From contig CAYOUJ010000012.1 in the NCBI GenBank assembly GCA_964407165.1, positions 1 to 51,928 of the forward strand: DNA of 51,928 nucleotides, in the 5' to 3' direction. Within the stretch, counting starts at the first letter, position 1, and every line of letters begins with the position of its first letter. The stretch comes from CAZPKH01 sp964407165 (GTDB lineage: Bacteria > Bacteroidota > Bacteroidia > Bacteroidales > Muribaculaceae). The notes under the pieces were generated by a model. It searched no databases. It was not told the origin of the DNA and saw only the letters and a list, made by a program, of their open reading frames with translations. A program made the position numbers and the translations under genes. This document shows positions 47,316-51,928 of the stretch, piece by piece.

Positions 47316-50300
47316 TGATACTTCTGTGATGGCGCCGGTGGAGAGGTACCAGATGAAGCCGCGGACGGGTTCGGAGACGAGGGGCTGCAGCAGCTGGATG
47401 TATTCGCGCACCTGGCGGATGTGCCCGTCGTCGGGGGCGCCGGTCTTGAAGTCTATGATGTCGACGGTGCCGTTGGCGGTCCAGACTACGCGGTCGGGAC
47501 GCCGTGAGGAGGAAGACAGGCAGATGTCGCGCTCGCAGATGACACGGCGCGCGCCCTTGAACCATTGGCGCACCTCCTCGCGTGAGAGCTCGCGGCGGAG
47601 CAGCTCCTCAATCTCGCAGGCGCGGCGTGCGTTTAGGCAGTGGCGGTTGGCGTAGCGGCGTACAGCATGGGGGATTTCGTCGGCGGTCTGCACGGCTGAG
47701 AGTATCTCGTGTATGCGCAGGCCCTGGAGGCGTGCGTCCTCGACCGGCTCTGCGGGGCGCGGGGCGGCTTTCTCTTCCGCCTCGTCGTCGCTGACGAGCT
47801 GCTGCCAAAGGTCTTGGCGCGAAGCGGGGCACGGGAGTGGCAGGACGACCTCGGAGGGAAGCGGGTCGAGGGCCGTGCGCGGCTTTTCGGCTTCCTTGGG
47901 GGGCGTCGTGGGTGCTCCGAGGGTGTATGTGACCGTGCCGGTCTCATCGTCCTCCTCGCGCACGGGGACAGCGAGGGTGTCGGCCATGGAGAGGGCTGCG
48001 ATGGCGTCGCCCTGGCGCTGCCAGACTTCTGAGAGAGTCGTTTCGCTAACGTGATGGAGCACATCTGTGAGAATCTTGCCGACGCCGCGGTAACCTTTGC
48101 TGCCCGGGGTGAACTGTATGCACAGCTCGTCTACAGCGCGGGTGTAGGCCACGTATGCGACGTTTGCCTCGTCGAGCTTCCTTTCCTCCTCATAATTGGT
48201 GTATATATCGTCGAGGGGGGTGTCAGAGAGTGCAGAGGTCATGGCCACGGGCATGCCGGGGGGCACGAGCGAAGGGTTGCAGAGCCCGTCGAACCACTCC
48301 GGCTGCAGCGGCAGCCACAGCATGTCTGTCTTGCTGCTGCTGATGTCCCAGTCGCCGAACGGTATGTGGACGCACTTGAACTCCAGGCCTTTCGACTTGT
48401 GTATGGTCATCACGCGCACTGAGCGGTCAGACTCGGGAGCGGTGACGGCGGAGGCGTGACCGGCGGCGTCCCACCACTCGAGGAAGGATGCGAGGTCGCC
48501 CTCGCCGCGGCTGCAGAAGTCGGCGACAATGTCCACCAGGGCTGTGATGAAGGTGTTTTCGCGCCGGCGCACCTCCTCGGAGACGAACGTGCGCACTACG
48601 GTGTCGACGAGCGACGAGAGCGACACGTCGCGAAACTGCGTGTATGATTTTAGCAACTCGTCGAGCGTGGCATTGCCGCTTGTCGCGCCGGAGTCGGTGT
48701 CGACGTTCTCGGTTGCGTCGATGGCGCCGGCGAGAGCCTGTCGGGCGTCGGCGGCGCCGGTGGTGTAGAGATACTCGTATATGTTTGCAATGGCAGCCAC
48801 GCGGCGCGATGAGGCGCGGTTGTATTTGGTGGTGAATGTGCTGCTGAGGATGTACCTCAGGGCGCTGATGACCAGGCGGACGGAGGCTGCGGAGTCGACG
48901 GCGAGGGAGTCCTCGCTGATGACGCGCACGCCGGCGAACACGGGGTCGGTCTCGATGGCCTTGAGAATGCGGTCGATGGCCTTGGCGGCTTCCTTGCTTC
49001 GGCGTGTGAGCACGGCGATGTCGCCGCCGCGGTATCCGGCCTTAAGCTGTCGGCGCATGTCGTCGATCATTTGGTCGAGGGCGCGCCTGGCGCCCTCTTC
49101 GGCAGCGGTCTCTCCTGTTTCTTCGTTCTTGTCGGGCTTGGGATGGACAGTGACACGGACGTATCCGCGGTGGTTGAGGTTTTTCGATGCCACCTGCTGG
49201 ACTACGTTGCCATAGAAGTCGGAGTAGGGCTTGTTGAAGCCGAGGACGGCGAAGAGTGAGTTGTTGAAGCGCACCACGTCGGCCGACGAGCGCCAGTTGG
49301 TGTTCTCGCGTATGGCGGTGCCCTCGCACAGGCAATTTGCGGGGAAGTCGGCGGTGACCTGGCGGTTTAGCAGCGAGGGGTCGGCGTTGCGGAACCGGTA
49401 GATGCTCTGCTTCTCGTCGCCGATGATGAGGTTGGCGTTGTTGTATCCGAGGCTCTCGGCGAGCAGGGGGCGGAAGTTGTCCCACTGCATGCGCGAGGTG
49501 TCCTGGAACTCGTCGATGAGGTAGTGCCGCAGATAGATGCCGGTGCGCTCATATATGAAGGGTGCCGGATCGTCCTTGATGATGCGGCCGATCATCTCGT
49601 TGGTGCTGCTGATGAGAAAAGTGTTGTTGTCGCGGCAGTGCTGCTCGAGATAGCGTATGATGTGCATTATCAGGCCGAGCAGATGGATGTTGCGGTGGAT
49701 TACGCGGACTAAGGCGTTGTTGCGGTACCAATGCTTATAGTCTTTGCCAAGCCGCTGGACTTGGTCTGCCAACGCCTCAGAGGGCTGTGGAACCTTCTTT
49801 TTGCCGATGCCGTTGAATCCCTTGTTGAGAGGGTCGTCGGCGGTGTCTGACACATACTTGGTAATCTTGCCGTTTTTGTTTGTGAGCAGACCGCCGGAAC
49901 ACCAGCCTTCCAGTGCCTGGATAAACCTGGCCTTTCCCTGCACCCCCTCGGTGTCAATGGCGCGGAGCACGTCTTGTGCCTGTGCCCGCAGGCGTCCGGT
50001 GGCGGCGCCGAGACTGTCGCCGATGGCCTTGGTGAAAGCGGCGAGCTTGTCTTCGCCGGCGTCGTCGCCGAGATATGCTGCCACCGGCTCCTTGAGCTGC
50101 ATGTATTGCTCGGAGAAGATGGTATCGGCGAGACTGAGGAAGTCGGCGTAGACTTGATTGTCTCGATTGAACACGTCGAAGGCCTTGCCCTCCTCCATGC
50201 GGCGCTCCATCATGGCGATGAGCCACTTCAGGGGCCGCGAGCGGCGGGAGTCTTCTGCGGAGGCGTGGGTGATGTCGCTCAGCAGCGAGTTGACGCTGAG

Positions 50301-50765
50301 GCGCAGAGCCTCCTTGTTGTTGAGGTCGAGCTCATAGTTGCCGTTGAGGTCGGCCTCGTTGGCAAATGCGCGGAGCACGTTCTGGAAGAAAGCGTCGATG
50401 GTGGAGACGTTGAAAAACGAAAAGTCGCTGAGCAGGCGCCGGTGGGCGGCAGCCGCGGAGCGCTGCAGCATCTCGGGGGTGCAGTGAAGCTGCCCGGTGA
50501 GGAAGTCGATGTACGGGCTTGGCTCGGTCCACCCCGGCTCCAAGCCGCCGAGCACGGCCAGCTCGTGTATGATGCGCCGCTTCATCTCGTCGGTGGCCTT
50601 GTTTGTGAAGGTTATGGCGAGGATGCTGCGGTGGTTGTCGCGGGTAGGCGGCACGAGGGTGTACTCGCCGCCCTCGTGACAGTCGCCGAGCATCATCAGC
50701 AGATAGTCGCGGGTGAGGCGGAACGTCTTGCCGGAGCCGGCAGAAGCCTTGTAAACAGTTATCAT
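47295..50765 (-). CDS. AddA-like UvrD helicase with C-terminal nuclease domain
   Basis: A 1156-residue superfamily 1A DNA helicase-exonuclease. Walker A is KASAGSGKTFRL (residues 6-17); further motifs are ILAITFTNKATDEMKRRI (Ia), YLIDEFQDTSRMQWDNFRPL (II), IIGDEKQSIYRFRNADP (III), VRVMTIHKSKGLEFKCVHIP (V) and YVAYTRAVDEL (VI). Near the C-terminus RPDRVVWTANGTVDIIDFKT is a PD-(D/E)XK nuclease core. This is the layout of AddA in double-strand break repair, which normally needs AddB; no AddB-like gene is adjacent. The final residues come from a tandem repeat. The start MITVYKASAGSGKT is canonical. Confidence 0.92.
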   Translation of the reverse strand: MITVYKASAGSGKTFRLTRDYLLMMLGDCHEGGEYTLVPPTRDNHRSILAITFTNKATDEMKRRIIHELAVLGGLEPGWTEPSPYIDFLTGQLHCTPEMLQRSAAAAHRRLLSDFSFFNVSTIDAFFQNVLRAFANEADLNGNYELDLNNKEALRLSVNSLLSDITHASAEDSRRSRPLKWLIAMMERRMEEGKAFDVFNRDNQVYADFLSLADTIFSEQYMQLKEPVAAYLGDDAGEDKLAAFTKAIGDSLGAATGRLRAQAQDVLRAIDTEGVQGKARFIQALEGWCSGGLLTNKNGKITKYVSDTADDPLNKGFNGIGKKKVPQPSEALADQVQRLGKDYKHWYRNNALVRVIHRNIHLLGLIMHIIRYLEQHCRDNNTFLISSTNEMIGRIIKDDPAPFIYERTGIYLRHYLIDEFQDTSRMQWDNFRPLLAESLGYNNANLIIGDEKQSIYRFRNADPSLLNRQVTADFPANCLCEGTAIRENTNWRSSADVVRFNNSLFAVLGFNKPYSDFYGNVVQQVASKNLNHRGYVRVTVHPKPDKNEETGETAAEEGARRALDQMIDDMRRQLKAGYRGGDIAVLTRRSKEAAKAIDRILKAIETDPVFAGVRVISEDSLAVDSAASVRLVISALRYILSSTFTTKYNRASSRRVAAIANIYEYLYTTGAADARQALAGAIDATENVDTDSGATSGNATLDELLKSYTQFRDVSLSSLVDTVVRTFVSEEVRRRENTFITALVDIVADFCSRGEGDLASFLEWWDAAGHASAVTAPESDRSVRVMTIHKSKGLEFKCVHIPFGDWDISSSKTDMLWLPLQPEWFDGLCNPSLVPPGMPVAMTSALSDTPLDDIYTNYEEERKLDEANVAYVAYTRAVDELCIQFTPGSKGYRGVGKILTDVLHHVSETTLSEVWQRQGDAIAALSMADTLAVPVREEDDETGTVTYTLGAPTTPPKEAEKPRTALDPLPSEVVLPLPCPASRQDLWQQLVSDDEAEEKAAPRPAEPVEDARLQGLRIHEILSAVQTADEIPHAVRRYANRHCLNARRACEIEELLRRELSREEVRQWFKGARRVICERDICLSSSSRRPDRVVWTANGTVDIIDFKTGAPDDGHIRQVREYIQLLQPLVSEPVRGFIWYLSTGAITEVSADELMS

Positions 50766-50782
50766 TTAGCTCGGGGGTTCGG

Positions 50783-50855
50783 TTTTTCGAGATCTCGGTT
50801 TTTCGAGATCTCGGGATTTCGATGAAATCGAGGGTTATCGATAATCTATCGATGG
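50783..50855. repeat. TTTTTCGAGATCTCGG direct repeats and TATCGAT units
   Basis: Two perfect 16-base units (50783-50798 and 50799-50814), each containing the palindrome CGAGATCTCG, followed by GGGATTTCGATGAAATCG and TATCGAT units. It lies between two minus-strand genes. Confidence 0.75.
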
Positions 50856-51296
50856 TTATCGGGCGAGGGAGTCGGAGGGTTCTTCGTGGTCGGGGATGAA
50901 GAGCTTGTCGGGGTTGTCCATCTGCTGGGCCAACACGGTGAGCATCTGCACGTAGCGGACATCGGAGGGGCCGACGTTCTGGTAGAAAGCGGCGGCGGAG
51001 TCGGCGTCGGCCTTGAATGCGTTGCGGTAGCACTGGTATGCTATTGCGGTGTTGTCCTCGACGTCGTCACGGTCAGAGAGCTGCATGTATAGCAGCGACA
51101 GCTGGGCGAGCTGTGTGGCGGAGAGGGTGTTAATGGCGAGTATCTCGTCGCAGAGGCTCTTGGCCTGGGTGGCGTCGCCGTTGGTGACCTCGCTGGCGGC
51201 CATGCCGAGGCGCTCGTCGATGGCCTCGGGCGAGCTTGACGAGCAAGCGCACACCAAAGCGGCCACCAAAGCTATTATTAAAATCCTAATCTTCAT
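50856..51296 (-). CDS. Small lipoprotein with TPR-like helices
   Basis: A 146-residue lipoprotein: signal peptide with lipobox (LVAALVCACSSS, Cys 18) followed by an acidic, helical region in which GDATQAKSLCDEILAIN and QLAQLSLLYMQLSD have the look of TPR-like pairs. The end (KLFIPDHEEPSDSLAR) runs into a TATCGAT phrase. No family name is recognised. It lies upstream of the AddA-like gene and 36 bases downstream of the lipocalin-like lipoprotein gene on the same strand. Confidence 0.75.
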   Translation of the reverse strand: MKIRILIIALVAALVCACSSSSPEAIDERLGMAASEVTNGDATQAKSLCDEILAINTLSATQLAQLSLLYMQLSDRDDVEDNTAIAYQCYRNAFKADADSAAAFYQNVGPSDVRYVQMLTVLAQQMDNPDKLFIPDHEEPSDSLAR

Positions 51297-51332
51297 AAAC
51301 TTAGTTACTCACTACTCACTAATACCTACTCG

Positions 51333-51734
51333 CTAATCCTTGTGGCCGCGGCGGTCGTAGACATAGTTGACGCCGTCGAGCTGCAGGGTGAGGCGGGTGC
51401 CGTTAAACTCTGCCACTTTCTTGGCCATGTGCTCGGGAATCTCGCCGATGAGTGTGCTGTCGCCCTCGAAGGTCATCTTTGCGGGCTTGAGGGTGAGCAC
51501 GAGGGAGTCGTTGACCACGTTCCACCGACCGGGCACCCGGTAGCTGAGGACGCCGGGCTTGACGGCGTGGACGATGCACTTGCCGTTGCCTTTCAGCTCC
51601 ATCATGGGCTCGTCGGGCGAGATTTCGGTGATGTAATAGTCGCCGACCATCTCCTTGGCCTCGTCTGAGAGGCCGGAGCAAGCTGTGAGCGCCAGGGCGG
51701 CAGCGGCGCAGAGTGTTATAGAGCAGTTTTTCAT
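51333..51734 (-). CDS. Lipocalin-like lipoprotein
   Basis: A 133-residue lipoprotein with a lipobox (AALALTACSGLS, Cys 19). The mature part, beginning DEAKEMVGDYYITEISPDEPM, is a predicted small beta-barrel typical of lipocalin-like/DUF4923-type Bacteroidales proteins; GRWNVVNDSLVLTLKPAKMTF fits alternating strands. Ligand is unknown. It is first in a small minus-strand operon; its -7 element lies at 51760-51767. Confidence 0.75.
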   Translation of the reverse strand: MKNCSITLCAAAALALTACSGLSDEAKEMVGDYYITEISPDEPMMELKGNGKCIVHAVKPGVLSYRVPGRWNVVNDSLVLTLKPAKMTFEGDSTLIGEIPEHMAKKVAEFNGTRLTLQLDGVNYVYDRRGHKD

Positions 51735-51759
51735 CCGGCAAAAAATGGTTACCTGACCG

Positions 51760-51767
51760 CAAATTTA
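51760..51767 (-). promoter_or_regulatory. -7 element of the lipoprotein operon
   Basis: Reads TAAATTTG on the minus strand, an exact match, 25 bases before the ATG at 51734. Confidence 0.6.
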
Positions 51768-51773
51768 CAAATT

Positions 51774-51836
51774 ATCTCACGAAGAAAAAAATTATCACAC
51801 GAAGAAACAAAAGAAATAAAAGAAACAAAAGAAGTT
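51774..51836. repeat. CACGAAGAAA / AAAGAAACAAAAG phrase repeat
   Basis: Two TCNCACGAAGAAA units followed by tandem AAAGAAA(C/T)AAAAG units. The rest of the window to 51928 is AT-rich and shows no gene. Confidence 0.55.
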
Positions 51837-51928
51837 ATTTCATCAAAAAAATTAGTTCTTATGTTTCTTTTATTCATGTTTCGCATGTTAGCAAATGCTT
51901 GTGGCGCAGCCACAACTCCTTCTGTTAA

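Noticed and set aside
1222..50855. The tandem repeats as CRISPR arrays
   Set aside because: Units are 7-16 bases, contiguous, without unique spacers of constant length, and no cas genes are present.
1..51928. Insertion sequences, prophage or integrative elements
   Set aside because: No transposase, integrase, relaxase or phage structural gene was recognised; gene content is mostly core Bacteroidales.

Overview
The window is chromosomal DNA from a Bacteroidota bacterium, order Bacteroidales. A Muribaculaceae-like gut commensal fits best, but that family placement is inference. The evidence is: many promoters of the Bacteroides type (-7 element TAnnTTTG, sometimes with a -33 TTTG about 20 bases upstream); no Shine-Dalgarno sites; GC-rich genes with AT-rich gaps; secreted proteins with Bacteroidales-style C-terminal domains; and conserved Bacteroidales blocks (GH57 / glycosyltransferase / debranching enzyme; mnmG-apt-uvrC-dtd-mazG-deoC; lepB-wbqC).

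Layout. 1-6 kb: a DUF4919 protein, a composite REP-like repeat, tRNA-Leu(CAA) and a three-gene glycogen cluster on the minus strand. 6-16 kb: hisS, an FtsB-like divisome protein, a small membrane protein, a DUF4143 ATPase (minus), a DUF6377-type membrane regulator, a secreted Ig-like protein, lepB and a wbqC-like gene. 16-23.4 kb: minus-strand genes, namely a conserved hypothetical, a PorZ-like propeller protein, rdgB, leuS and nadA. 23.4-23.9 kb: a gene-free, very AT-rich stretch with clustered DnaA-box-like nonamers. 24-46 kb: mostly plus-strand genes, namely radical SAM/SPASM, ybeY, mnmG, a perfect parS 16-mer, apt, uvrC, a nitroreductase-like protein, dtd, mazG, deoC, GYF and DUF2752 membrane proteins, a CE1-type esterase, tRNA-Asp, a DUF4836 lipoprotein, an ABC transporter pair, a DUF3791-DUF3990-DUF3791 cassette, a DbpA-type helicase and a glycosyltransferase. 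46.6-51.7 kb: minus-strand ribE, an AddA-like helicase-nuclease and two lipoproteins.

Two signals stand out. First, gene direction diverges around the AT-rich gap at 23.4-23.9 kb, which carries DnaA-box-like sites and lies 4-6 kb from mnmG and a perfect parS. I read this as the likely chromosomal origin with its centromere-like site. Second, nearly every intergenic gap holds one of about a dozen families of short tandem 'phrases', usually arranged as long palindromes. The same phrases supply stop codons and also sit in frame inside several genes (lepB, wbqC, the helicase, the DUF6377 coiled coil, the debranching-enzyme tail). Several act as plausible bidirectional terminators; the families as a set look under-described.

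Smaller points are: a promoter aimed at a 16-codon micro-ORF with twin operator-like dyads and no other gene; several promoters so close to the ATG that the mRNAs should be nearly leaderless; a GH57 protein apparently lacking its acid/base Asp; and the ART-like DUF3990 gene flanked by two DUF3791 genes. I could not compute GC skew or run any database search.
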